A stretch of DNA of 10,731 bases from contig JAJRTD010000147.1 in assembly GCA_024278435.1 (NCBI GenBank), forward strand, positions 1 to 10,731. Direction: 5' to 3'. This DNA is from Gammaproteobacteria bacterium (GTDB taxonomy: Bacteria; Pseudomonadota; Gammaproteobacteria; SZUA-229). The position numbers and the translations under genes are program-made. This document shows, piece by piece, positions 1-5,818 of this stretch. The notes under the pieces were generated by a model. The model had not been told where the DNA came from. It saw only the letters and a list, made by a program, of their open reading frames with translations, and ran no database searches. How positions within the stretch are numbered: position 1 is the stretch's first letter; every line of letters starts with the position of its first letter.

Positions 1-288
1 GATAGAGTGGATCGCCATGGCGATTTCCGCGCTGCCCACCATGCCGATTTTAATCGCGGCTATGGGCATGTCCTCGAGTACGGCGCGGGCCTGTTCGATA
101 ATAATCTCGGACGGCATCGGCGAAAAGGAGATGACATCAACTGTGTCCTGAACTGTGGCGGCGGTGATAACCGAAGCGGCCACGCAACCGTGACTGCTGA
201 GGGTTTCAATGTCTGCCTGTATGCCGGCGCCACCGGTCGGATCGGCGCCGGAAAAACATAATACAACAGGGGGGATGTTTTTTGTCAT
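1..288 (-). CDS. thiD: Hydroxymethylpyrimidine/phosphomethylpyrimidine kinase ThiD, N-terminal part (partial)
   Basis: ThiD phosphorylates hydroxymethylpyrimidine (HMP) and then HMP-phosphate to give the pyrophosphate used in thiamine synthesis; it is a cytoplasmic ribokinase-fold enzyme. Only the first 96 codons lie in the window, out of about 260 usual for the family, and the 3' end is cut by the window edge. The sequence shows the N-terminal signature SGADPTGGAGIQADI at residues 13-27, a TxQxT-type stretch at 45-49 and KIGMVGS at 80-86, all expected in ThiD. The ATG at 286-288 is chosen because the signature begins at residue 13, as in the family; a weak GGTGA lies 10 bases upstream of it. 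It is divergent from the rubredoxin gene with 115 bp between, an arrangement I recall from other gammaproteobacteria. Identity is secure; completeness cannot be judged. Confidence 0.93.
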   Translation of the reverse strand, partial: MTKNIPPVVLCFSGADPTGGAGIQADIETLSSHGCVAASVITAATVQDTVDVISFSPMPSEIIIEQARAVLEDMPIAAIKIGMVGSAEIAMAIHSI

Positions 289-334
289 CGTTATCTATCA
301 CCGTGTTGCCATGAGATACATGGAGTAATTTATG

Positions 335-371
335 GGCTATTCTAACGCATTCAAGACTGTGTAGAATAGCC
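335..371. promoter_or_regulatory. Inverted repeat between thiD and rubredoxin, possible operator/divergent promoter
   Basis: GGCTATTCTA at 335-344 is repeated inverted as TAGAATAGCC at 362-371, with 17 bases between. The repeat extends further (ATGG/CCAT) if one base bulges. Each arm supplies TAGAAT reading outwards: on + at 362-367 towards rubredoxin and on - at 344-339 towards thiD. TAGAAT is one base from the -10 consensus and lies about 37 and 51 bases before the two start codons. No good -35 hexamer is visible for either, so the promoter reading is tentative. The symmetry would suit a dimeric regulator covering both -10 elements, but no known operator consensus is recognised. Confidence 0.4.
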
Positions 372-403
372 ATAATTAACAAGCGAACAAGTGCGAGGAA
401 ATT

Positions 404-574
404 ATGGCGTATAAAATATGGATCTGCCTGGTCTGTGGTTATGTCTACGATGAGGCAAAGGGTGATGAAGAACACGGTCTGGCCCCCGGAACTCGCTGGG
501 AAGATGTGCCCGATGACTGGGAATGCCCGGACTGTGGTGCCGGAAAATCAGATTTTGAGATGAGCGAAGTCTGA
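404..574 (+). CDS. Rubredoxin (56 aa)
   Basis: This is a small cytoplasmic one-iron electron carrier. The product begins [20 protein letters not shown]. Two CxxC-type pairs, C8-x2-C11-G12-Y13 and C41-P-D-C44-G45, are the four cysteine ligands of the Fe(SCys)4 centre. The aromatic and acidic core of the family is present (Y13, Y15, D16, W32, W39 and the [10 protein letters not shown] stretch from 36). The length of 56 residues is typical for a single rubredoxin domain. The ATG at 404 has a good ribosome-binding site, GAGGAA at 395-400. It is divergent from thiD and is followed 4 bases after its stop by a strong hairpin. The redox partner cannot be told from the window; rubredoxins commonly serve reductases, alkane hydroxylases or oxygen-stress enzymes, none of which is nearby. 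Confidence 0.96.
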   Translation: MAYKIWICLVCGYVYDEAKGDEEHGLAPGTRWEDVPDDWECPDCGAGKSDFEMSEV

Positions 575-577
575 TTA

Positions 578-619
578 CCGCTTGCCGGTTACCGCGCAAA
601 GGGTGACTGGCAAGGGCGG
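578..619 (+). other. Strong hairpin after rubredoxin, possible mRNA processing or attenuation element
   Basis: The left arm 578-593 (CCGCTTGCCGGTTACC) pairs with 602-619 around an 8-base loop. Bases 581-593 pair continuously with 602-614, including two G.U pairs; after a two-base bulge (615-616) three more pairs form. There is no T-tract after it on either strand, so it is not a canonical intrinsic terminator. It lies between the rubredoxin stop (574) and the ribosome-binding site of the next gene (about 626-630). It could protect or end the rubredoxin message, or influence the downstream gene; the sequence does not decide. Confidence 0.55.
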
Positions 620-636
620 ATGAACAGGGGCTTGCG

Positions 637-1596
637 GTGTCAATTTCCTCAGCGGTGTTTCTTGACCGGGCTTCCGTCTACCCGGATGACCTGGACTTAA
701 ATGCGTTACAGCAAAGCGTTGCACACTGGCAGTGGCTGGACAATGCGCGTGGCAATGAAATAACCCGGGCTGTTGCCCGGGTCGATGTGGTTGTCAGCAA
801 CAAGGTAGTGCTGGATGCGTCCGTTCTGGCACAGGCGGAAAAGCTGAAGCTGATCTGTGTGGCCGCCACCGGCACCAATAACGTTGATCTCGCTGCCGCC
901 CGGGAAAAAAATATTGTGGTCTGTAATGTACGTGCTTATGCCACCGCCTCGGTAGTACAGCACGTGTTTTCCCTGTTACTGGCGCTGACCCGAAAACTGC
1001 CGGCCTACCAGCAGGCAGTGTCTGCCGGGCGCTGGGTGCAGAGTGAATTTTTCTGCCTGCTGGATTTCCCGATACGGGAGTTGCAGGGTTTAACCCTGGG
1101 TATCGTTGGTTACGGCGAGCTTGGCCAGGCAGTGGCGAAGCTGGCTGAGGCTTTTGGCATGAAGGTACTGATCGCCCGGCGTAACCGCCAGGACCACCGT
1201 GAAGGCAGGATTGACCTGCATAAGCTGTTGCCACAGGTTGATGTGCTAAGCCTGCACTGTCCGCTGACCGCAGACAATAAGGGGTTGATTGGCGAAAAGG
1301 AGCTGTCCCTGATGAAACCGGACGCCCTGTTAATCAACACGGCGCGTGGTGGGCTGGTTGATGAAAAGGCATTGTTGCAGGCATTGCAGGAAAACCGCCT
1401 GGGCGGTGCCGGACTGGACGTGCTGGCACAGGAACCACCGGCGGCCGATTTTTTTCTGTTGCAGCAATCGTCGCCCAATCTGATTATCACGCCGCATATT
1501 GCCTGGGCCAGCCGGCAGGCCCGGCAACGGCTGGTTGATGAAATAGCGAACAATATTCTGGCTTATAAGCGGGGTGAGGCAAGGAATACTGTTTAA
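637..1596 (+). CDS. D-isomer-specific 2-hydroxyacid dehydrogenase, glycerate dehydrogenase/hydroxypyruvate reductase type
   Basis: This NAD(P)-dependent enzyme of the D-2-hydroxyacid dehydrogenase family interconverts a 2-keto acid and a D-2-hydroxy acid; likely substrates are hydroxypyruvate or glyoxylate. The 319-residue length is normal. The Rossmann motif GYGELG is at 158-163. The catalytic set is complete: R237 in NTARGGLVDE, E266 in AQEPP and H287 in ITPHIAW. After the second beta strand the sequence is IARRNRQ (179-185), without the acidic residue that selects NAD, which suggests NADP(H); this is inference. The GTG start at 637 is supported by AGGGG at 626-630 and by the lack of a usable in-frame ATG. 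It is 62 bp downstream of rubredoxin on the same strand, separated by the hairpin. Substrate cannot be fixed from sequence, so no gene symbol is given; hprA/ghrB-like names would fit. Confidence 0.9.
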   Translation: MSISSAVFLDRASVYPDDLDLNALQQSVAHWQWLDNARGNEITRAVARVDVVVSNKVVLDASVLAQAEKLKLICVAATGTNNVDLAAAREKNIVVCNVRAYATASVVQHVFSLLLALTRKLPAYQQAVSAGRWVQSEFFCLLDFPIRELQGLTLGIVGYGELGQAVAKLAEAFGMKVLIARRNRQDHREGRIDLHKLLPQVDVLSLHCPLTADNKGLIGEKELSLMKPDALLINTARGGLVDEKALLQALQENRLGGAGLDVLAQEPPAADFFLLQQSSPNLIITPHIAWASRQARQRLVDEIANNILAYKRGEARNTV

Positions 1597-1600
1597 AGGT

Positions 1601-1657
1601 TTTTCACCACAGAGACACAGATAAAAATCTGTGCCCTCTGTGTCTCTGTGGTGAAAA
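1601..1657. repeat. Perfect 21-bp inverted repeat of the CACCACAGAGACACAGA type, between converging genes
   Basis: Bases 1601-1621 (beginning TTTTCACCACAGAGACACAG) are exactly complementary to 1637-1657, with a 15-base loop TAAAAATCTGTGCCC. It starts 4 bases after the stop of the dehydrogenase and ends 5 bases before the stop of the converging yjbQ-like gene. The arms end in T-runs and A-runs, so transcripts from either side would form a long stem with a U/A-rich base. It probably ends or stabilises both messages. The regular purine/pyrimidine wording resembles a dispersed intergenic repeat I have seen in several unrelated bacteria, but this cannot be verified here. Confidence 0.7.
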
Positions 1658-1662
1658 TTTCT

Positions 1663-2079
1663 TTACTCGCCGATTACGGTAATGGTCAGTTTCCTGGCTT
1701 TCGGCTGGCTGGTTTTTTCCCATAAATAAATACCCTGCCAGGTGCCCAGGGCCGGCTTGCTGCGATTGACCGGAAATGAAATACAGGTCTGGGTAATGGC
1801 GGCACGCATGGCTTCGGGTATGGCGTCCATGCTCTGGTCGATGGTGGCGGTAATACCGTCGCTGCTGGGTGCCAGTTGCGCCAGGAAATCCACGGTTTGT
1901 TCCTTTGTGGCTTCGTCCGCAGTATCATTGATCAGCAGGCTGCTCATGCTGTTATGCACAAACAACTGGCAGGTGCCGACATTGATTTTTGATTTTTGAA
2001 TAATGTCGGTGATGAGATCGGTGATGTCAGTGGCGCCTTTTTCCTGGGCGGCAAGTTTTATAGTATCCTGAAAAACCAT
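1663..2079 (-). CDS. Diverged YjbQ/UPF0047 family paralogue lacking most conserved active-site residues
   Basis: UPF0047 proteins (E. coli YjbQ) have been described as able to supply secondary thiamine-phosphate synthase activity. With the ATG at 2079 this gene codes 138 residues, exactly the length of its upstream neighbour, and aligns with it end to end. The TTG at 2094 would add five residues; neither start has a clear ribosome-binding site. The C-terminal LGTWQGIYLWE (residues 111-121) and the final TVIGE are well kept. In contrast HTSAS of the family is HNSMS (from residue 42), EN is ND, and GxDDMPxH is SMDAIPEA (from 83), so both later conserved histidines are gone. The open frame is intact. 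It sits 21 bp behind the canonical copy and surely shares its transcript. It may be a structural partner or have a changed activity; an ordinary YjbQ function is doubtful. Confidence 0.8.
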   Translation of the reverse strand: MVFQDTIKLAAQEKGATDITDLITDIIQKSKINVGTCQLFVHNSMSSLLINDTADEATKEQTVDFLAQLAPSSDGITATIDQSMDAIPEAMRAAITQTCISFPVNRSKPALGTWQGIYLWEKTSQPKARKLTITVIGE

Positions 2080-2100
2080 ATCGTGTGCCGGCAATGCGGA

Positions 2101-2517
2101 TTATTCGCCCATTATAGTGATGGCGATATTTCTTTTATGTGCGTTGGTACGATGCTCCCATAGAAAGATGCCCTGCCAGAGGCCAAGGTCGCATTTTCCT
2201 TTGTAGATGGGAATGGATAACGAGCTTTGGGTGAGTACGGTGCGGATATGGGCGGGCATATCATCCGGGCCTTCCGAGCGGTGTTTGTAGGCACTGTCAC
2301 CGTCTTTTACCAGCTTTGCCATAAACCGGTTCAGGTCTTCCCGTACCGTGGTATCCGCGTTTTCACAAAGAATTAACGAGGCGCTGGTGTGCTGAATGAA
2401 TATATGACAGATTCCGGATTTAATGCATGATTTTTCAATGGCTTCCGAGATCTGTGAGGTAATGTTATAAGTGCCCCGGGAAGTCGTTGAAAACCGTAAT
2501 TTCTGTTGGTGTAGCAT
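2101..2517 (-). CDS. yjbQ: YjbQ/UPF0047 family protein, canonical copy
   Basis: This 138-residue protein carries the full UPF0047 signature: HTSAS at 43-47, ENAD at 52-55, H79, GPDDMPAH at 83-90, PIYKGK at 103-108, LGLWQGIFLWEHR at 111-123 and a closing MGE. The conserved histidines and acidic residues are thought to form the active or metal site. E. coli YjbQ, from memory also 138 residues, has been linked to secondary thiamine-phosphate synthase activity; the natural role remains uncertain. The ATG at 2517 has AGGGGT at 2524-2529 as ribosome-binding site. It is the first gene of a two-gene unit; the second is a diverged copy of itself, so the pair arose by tandem duplication or joint inheritance. 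thiD lies about 1.8 kb away but in another transcription unit. Confidence 0.9.
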   Translation of the reverse strand: MLHQQKLRFSTTSRGTYNITSQISEAIEKSCIKSGICHIFIQHTSASLILCENADTTVREDLNRFMAKLVKDGDSAYKHRSEGPDDMPAHIRTVLTQSSLSIPIYKGKCDLGLWQGIFLWEHRTNAHKRNIAITIMGE

Positions 2518-2636
2518 TTAATGACCCCTGATAATACCGTGTTTGCCGGCATTGAAAACCGGCACTGAAAATATTAATAGAAGTCTAGTACAGATCGGCC
2601 GAATTTTAGAGAATTGATAGTAAAAAAATCAGGGAC
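2518..2636. other. Intergenic stretch with a small hairpin, between znuA and yjbQ
   Basis: This 119-bp gap lies downstream of znuA and upstream of yjbQ, both on the minus strand. TGCCGG at 2544-2549 pairs with CCGGCA at 2559-2564 around a 9-base loop. No T-tract follows in the minus direction, so it is a poor terminator candidate. Just past the znuA stop the minus strand has a run of seven T (2623-2629 region) but without a hairpin in front of it. The yjbQ promoter must be in here, but no convincing -35/-10 pair was found. Confidence 0.35.
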
Positions 2637-3599
2637 TTAAGGGTTCAGGCAGCGGCCAAAACCCAGTGCCAGTTGCTGCATCAGTTCAAACCAGGCGTTT
2701 TTGGCATTTTGCGTGTTCAGTCCCAGTGGATCCAGTGCGACCGCCCTGACCGGGCGCTGGCGCAACAGGGAATCGACCAGGGCGGGTCTTGGCGGTTGAT
2801 AGACCAGGCACTGTATATTGTCTTTATCAATACGGGCGCTGATCTGGCGCAGGTGTTTCAGGCTGGCGCCGGCTTCCTCACTCAGGTTTACCGAGCCGGC
2901 ATAATTTAAACGGTATTCTTTTTCAAAATACTGAAAGGCATCATGAAAGCTGATAAAGGGTAAGGCGGTGTTTTTCAGCTCGGCCCTGACCAGGGTGTCG
3001 GTCTGCCGGATGCGGCTGAGCAGTGTTTGCAGGTTTTTTTTGTACTGTGCTGCATGCGCCCGGTCAAAACTGACCAGCTGTTGATAAATATGCCGGCTGA
3101 TGGCAATGGCATTATGCGTTGAAAGCCAGATGTGCGGATCAATTTTGTCTTTATCCGGGGATTCGTGGATGTCATGGTTTTGATCGTGTGCTGATTGTGA
3201 GCCACGTTTATAAAGCAGTTGCAGGTCTTTTGCCTGCAGGGCAGAGATCACCAGTGCGGATTGCTGCTGCTCAATGATCTTGCTGGCAAAGCCTTCCATG
3301 GCTGGCCCTATCCAGATAATGACTTTTGCCTTTGCCAGCAAACGCCGCTGCGAAGGGCGCATATTGTAATGATGCGGTGACTGCGCCTGTTTCATCAGCA
3401 AGGCCGGTTGGCTGATGCCCCGGGTTAACTGTGCGACCAGTGAATACAGTGGCTTGATGGTGACCACAATATCGCCTGAGTCGCCTGCCCGCACGCCGGA
3501 TGAAGCAAGAAAAAGCAGCAGGCAGCTGAAAAGCGAAAGAATTAACGGCCGTGCGGGGCGGGCAGGGAGGGCGGATTTGCTGGGGCGAATTTGAAGCAT
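2637..3599 (-). CDS. znuA: Zinc ABC transporter substrate-binding protein ZnuA
   Basis: This is the periplasmic Zn(II) receptor that delivers zinc to ZnuBC. From the ATG at 3599 it has 320 residues. An upstream in-frame ATG at 3647 would lie inside the Zur operator and put 16 residues in front of the signal peptide, so it is rejected. The signal peptide has a basic start, hydrophobic LILSLFSCLLLFLASSG (19-35) and probable cleavage after VRA (36-38). Zinc ligands match ZnuA: H77 in SPHHYNMRPS, H156 in DPHIWLS and H219 in SFHDAFQYFE; D290 may be the fourth. The acidic/His loop between the first two is short (H138, H142, H145). C264 and C316 match the cysteine pair that forms a disulfide in E. 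coli ZnuA. The ribosome-binding site is weak. It is divergent from zur-znuCB across a shared Zur box. Confidence 0.95.
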   Translation of the reverse strand: MLQIRPSKSALPARPARPLILSLFSCLLLFLASSGVRAGDSGDIVVTIKPLYSLVAQLTRGISQPALLMKQAQSPHHYNMRPSQRRLLAKAKVIIWIGPAMEGFASKIIEQQQSALVISALQAKDLQLLYKRGSQSAHDQNHDIHESPDKDKIDPHIWLSTHNAIAISRHIYQQLVSFDRAHAAQYKKNLQTLLSRIRQTDTLVRAELKNTALPFISFHDAFQYFEKEYRLNYAGSVNLSEEAGASLKHLRQISARIDKDNIQCLVYQPPRPALVDSLLRQRPVRAVALDPLGLNTQNAKNAWFELMQQLALGFGRCLNP

Positions 3600-3628
3600 G
3601 GCTGGAAAACAGGGATTGTTTAATAATG

Positions 3629-3649
3629 TAATGTTATAATGTAACATTA
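3629..3649. promoter_or_regulatory. Zur box (zinc operator) between znuA and zur
   Basis: Bases 3629-3649 read TAATGTTATAATGTAACATT plus A. Nine of ten base pairs around centre 3639 are symmetrical. The core GTTATAATGTAAC agrees with the GTTATAnTATAAC core known for gammaproteobacterial Zur. It lies 29 bp before the zur start and 29 bp before the znuA start chosen here. It contains a perfect TATAAT on + at 3635-3640 and TATAAC on - at 3638-3633, so zinc-loaded Zur would cover the -10 elements of both promoters. Outside it a second repeat, AATAATGT (3622-3629) and ACATTATT (3644-3651), adds a nested symmetry. Confidence 0.85.
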
Positions 3650-3670
3650 TTTGAAAATTAATTCCTTTAT

Positions 3671-4201
3671 ATGGTTAAACCGCAACCAAAGACAGCAACG
3701 ATTGAGTGTCGCCATGCAGGCAGTATCAGTTGTGTAAAGCCCCTGCACCAGCAGCTAACCCGTTTTCTGGCACAGGCCGATGCGCTGTGCCTGCAGCGAA
3801 AGCAGCGTTTTACCGCCCTGAGAAAGCAGGTGCTTTCGCTTATCTGTCAGTCGCCGCAGCCGCTGGGGGCCTATGCCCTGCTGGATCTTATGAAAGAATC
3901 GGGTCGCTCTGCCGCGCCGCCGACGGTTTACCGGGCGCTGGATTTTTTGCAGCAGCAGGGCTTTGTGCACCGCCTTGCCAGTAATAATACCTACCTTGCC
4001 TGTGCCCATCCCCAGCAGCAGCATGAGGCGGTGTTCCTGGTCTGCAAGCAGTGCGGCTTTACCCAGGAATTGCATACCGACGGGATATATAAGGCTGTTG
4101 GTGCCCGGGCGGAAAAGGCCGGTTTTAAGCTCGAGCATGCATCGGTTGAGGTCAGCGGGCTGTGTGCCGGCTGTCAGCAAAAAACCGGGGTGAGTCAATG
4201 A
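3671..4201 (+). CDS. zur: Zinc uptake regulator Zur (Fur family)
   Basis: This Fur-family repressor binds DNA when zinc-loaded and shuts off zinc uptake. It has 176 residues. The winged-helix DNA-reading part includes FTALRKQVLSLI (47-58), GAYALLDLM (66-74) and PPTVYRALDFL (83-93), the last being the recognition helix typical of Zur. Regulatory-site ligands match E. coli Zur: H100, C111, H118 and E133. The structural zinc site is C125-x2-C128 with C165-x2-C168. The start at 3671 is the only in-frame ATG; the ribosome-binding site is poor. About 20 N-terminal residues precede the normal fold and contain C13, H15 and C21. The stop overlaps the znuC start by 4 bp (ATGA), so zur is the first gene of zur-znuC-znuB and is very probably autoregulated by the box in front of it. 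Confidence 0.94.
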   Translation: MVKPQPKTATIECRHAGSISCVKPLHQQLTRFLAQADALCLQRKQRFTALRKQVLSLICQSPQPLGAYALLDLMKESGRSAAPPTVYRALDFLQQQGFVHRLASNNTYLACAHPQQQHEAVFLVCKQCGFTQELHTDGIYKAVGARAEKAGFKLEHASVEVSGLCAGCQQKTGVSQ

Positions 4202-5019
4202 CGCCGGATTTGCCAGCCAGTGACCAGCAGCAGGTTTTACTGAGCGCAGAAAACGTGGCTTTTGCCCGCCGTGGTAAAACCATTCTTTCGGAAGTCAGCC
4301 TGGCTATACATAGCAGGGAGATCATCACCCTTATCGGCCCCAATGGCGCGGGAAAAACCAGCCTGATACGCATCCTGCTGGGGCTGGCAAAAGCCGGTTC
4401 AGGCCGGGTGAACGCAAAGCCGGGTTTGCGCATCGGTTATGTGCCGCAGCGCATCCACGTGCCGGATGTAATGCCGTTGCGGGTCTATGACTTTCTGAAT
4501 GTGACCGGCCGTTATTCATTGCCGCAGTGTCAGCAGACACTGGATGAAGTTAACTGTGGATACCTGCTTTACTCGGCGATGCAGACTATTTCCGGCGGTG
4601 AAATGCAGCGCGTATTGCTGGCGCGTGCACTGTTAAAAAAACCGCAGCTACTGGTGCTGGATGAACCGGCTTCCGGCATGGACGTGATTGGCCAGCAGGC
4701 CCTGTATGAAACCATACAGGCCATTCGTGATAAACAGGGCTGCGGTATTTTACTGGTGTCACACGATTTGCACCTGGTGATGGCTGCTACCGATCGGGTG
4801 ATCTGCCTGAATACCCATATCTGCTGTACCGGCCACCCGGACGATGTGACCGCAAACCCCGAATATCTGAAATTGTTCGGCCACGCCATTGATGGCCTGG
4901 CGCTGTATTCGCACCGGCATGACCATGAACATGATCTGCATGGCAATATTGTTGCCTCGGAGCATTGCCGCAGCTGTGAACACAACCAGGAGCCGGGCCA
5001 GGAAAAATACAATGGATGA
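4198..5019 (+). CDS. znuC: Zinc ABC transporter ATP-binding protein ZnuC
   Basis: This is the cytoplasmic ATPase that drives ZnuB-mediated zinc import. It has 273 residues from the ATG at 4198, preceded by GGGGTGAG at 4187-4194 and overlapping the zur stop; the open frame extends upstream but only through zur. ATPase motifs are complete: Walker A GPNGAGKTS (47-55), Q-loop Q84, signature ISGGE (131-135), Walker B LLVLDE (151-156), D-loop SGMD and the switch histidine H189 in VSHD. The C-terminal tail after residue 237 is rich in histidine and cysteine: H239, H241, H243, H245, H248, H256, C257, C260 and H262, a likely zinc-binding or sensing extension also known from other ZnuC proteins. It overlaps znuB by 8 bp, which implies translational coupling. 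Confidence 0.95.
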   Translation: MTPDLPASDQQQVLLSAENVAFARRGKTILSEVSLAIHSREIITLIGPNGAGKTSLIRILLGLAKAGSGRVNAKPGLRIGYVPQRIHVPDVMPLRVYDFLNVTGRYSLPQCQQTLDEVNCGYLLYSAMQTISGGEMQRVLLARALLKKPQLLVLDEPASGMDVIGQQALYETIQAIRDKQGCGILLVSHDLHLVMAATDRVICLNTHICCTGHPDDVTANPEYLKLFGHAIDGLALYSHRHDHEHDLHGNIVASEHCRSCEHNQEPGQEKYNG

Positions 5020-5806
5020 TTTTATTGTTTATGCGCTGGCCGCCGGTATTGCCCTGGCACTGGTGGTCGGGCCGCTGGGCAGTGTCGTGGTGTGGCGACG
5101 CATGGCCTATTTTGGTGACACCCTGGCCCATGCGGCTCTGCTCGGGGTGGCGCTGGCTGTTGCCGCAGAGCAGCTGCCGATGATCGGTGTCGGCCTGGTG
5201 GGTGTGTCGCTTGCCGTCATTCTGTTCTGGCTGGAAAAGCAGCGTGAGTTATCCACCGATACCCTGCTGGGTATCCTCTCACACAGTGCGCTGGCGCTGG
5301 GGCTGATCGTTTTCTCACTGATCCAGGCGCAGGGATTTAATGTCAGTTTAATGGCCTATTTGTTTGGTGATCTGCTGGCGGTCAATGCTTCGGATCTGGC
5401 CTGGATGTATGGCTGCGTGATGATTATATTGCTGGTGTTCAGCCGTCTGCTGTCGCCGTTGATTTCAATTTCAGTCAACGAGGAACTGGCGCGGGTAGAT
5501 GGTGTGGCGGTGGAAAAGGTCCGCTTCCTGTTTATGATCCTGCTGGCGCTGGTGGTTGCGGTGGCGCTGAAAGTGGTTGGCATCCTGCTGATTACGGCCC
5601 TGTTGATCATACCGGCGGCCACGGCGAGGCTGTATGCAAAATCACCGCGACAGATGGTGCTGGTATCTGTAGTTGTTGCCATACTGGCGGTTGTGCTGGG
5701 CCTGTATATGTCACTGCAATGGGATCTGCCTACCGGCCCGGCGATTGTGGTTGCCGCCTCACTGCTGTTTTTCAGTTCCCGGATAGTGAGCTACCGGGGA
5801 CGCTGA
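5012..5806 (+). CDS. znuB: Zinc ABC transporter permease ZnuB
   Basis: This is the inner-membrane permease of the zinc importer, ABC-3 family. It has 264 residues from the ATG at 5012. That start begins MDDFIVYALAAGIALALVVG, as ZnuB proteins do, and has AGGA at 5000-5003 in front. The family signature WRRMAYFGDTLAHAALLGVAL runs from residue 28, with a cytoplasmic loop around residues 203-215 (TARLYAKSPRQM) that contacts the ATPase. About eight hydrophobic segments can be seen, roughly at 7-27, 41-74, 86-105, 129-149, 172-203, 215-234 and 243-256. It is the last gene of zur-znuC-znuB and converges on the acyltransferase gene, 12 bp between stops. Confidence 0.94.
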   Translation: MDDFIVYALAAGIALALVVGPLGSVVVWRRMAYFGDTLAHAALLGVALAVAAEQLPMIGVGLVGVSLAVILFWLEKQRELSTDTLLGILSHSALALGLIVFSLIQAQGFNVSLMAYLFGDLLAVNASDLAWMYGCVMIILLVFSRLLSPLISISVNEELARVDGVAVEKVRFLFMILLALVVAVALKVVGILLITALLIIPAATARLYAKSPRQMVLVSVVVAILAVVLGLYMSLQWDLPTGPAIVVAASLLFFSSRIVSYRGR

Positions 5807-5818
5807 ACAGACGGCTGC

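Noticed and set aside
1601..1657. CRISPR array or insertion-sequence end suggested by the repeated CACAGAG words
   Set aside because: There is one inverted pair only, no spacers, no direct repeats at regular distance, no transposase and no target-site duplication.
1663..2079. Pseudogene call for the second YjbQ-like gene
   Set aside because: The frame is intact, the length equals that of the canonical copy and the C-terminal motif is well kept; loss of residues is selective, not random decay.
2544..2564. Hairpin TGCCGG/CCGGCA as znuA terminator
   Set aside because: The stem is short, lies about 70 bases past the znuA stop and no T-tract follows it in the minus direction.
3600..3647. Longer ZnuA start at 3647
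   Set aside because: The ATG lies inside the Zur palindrome and would put 16 unrelated residues before a good signal peptide; ATG 3599 is preferred.
3755..5012. Long open frames on the minus strand opposite zur and znuC (two of about 147 codons), and similar ones opposite the dehydrogenase and ilvD
   Set aside because: They mirror codon use of strongly supported genes on the other strand, show no recognisable motif and would fully overlap those genes.
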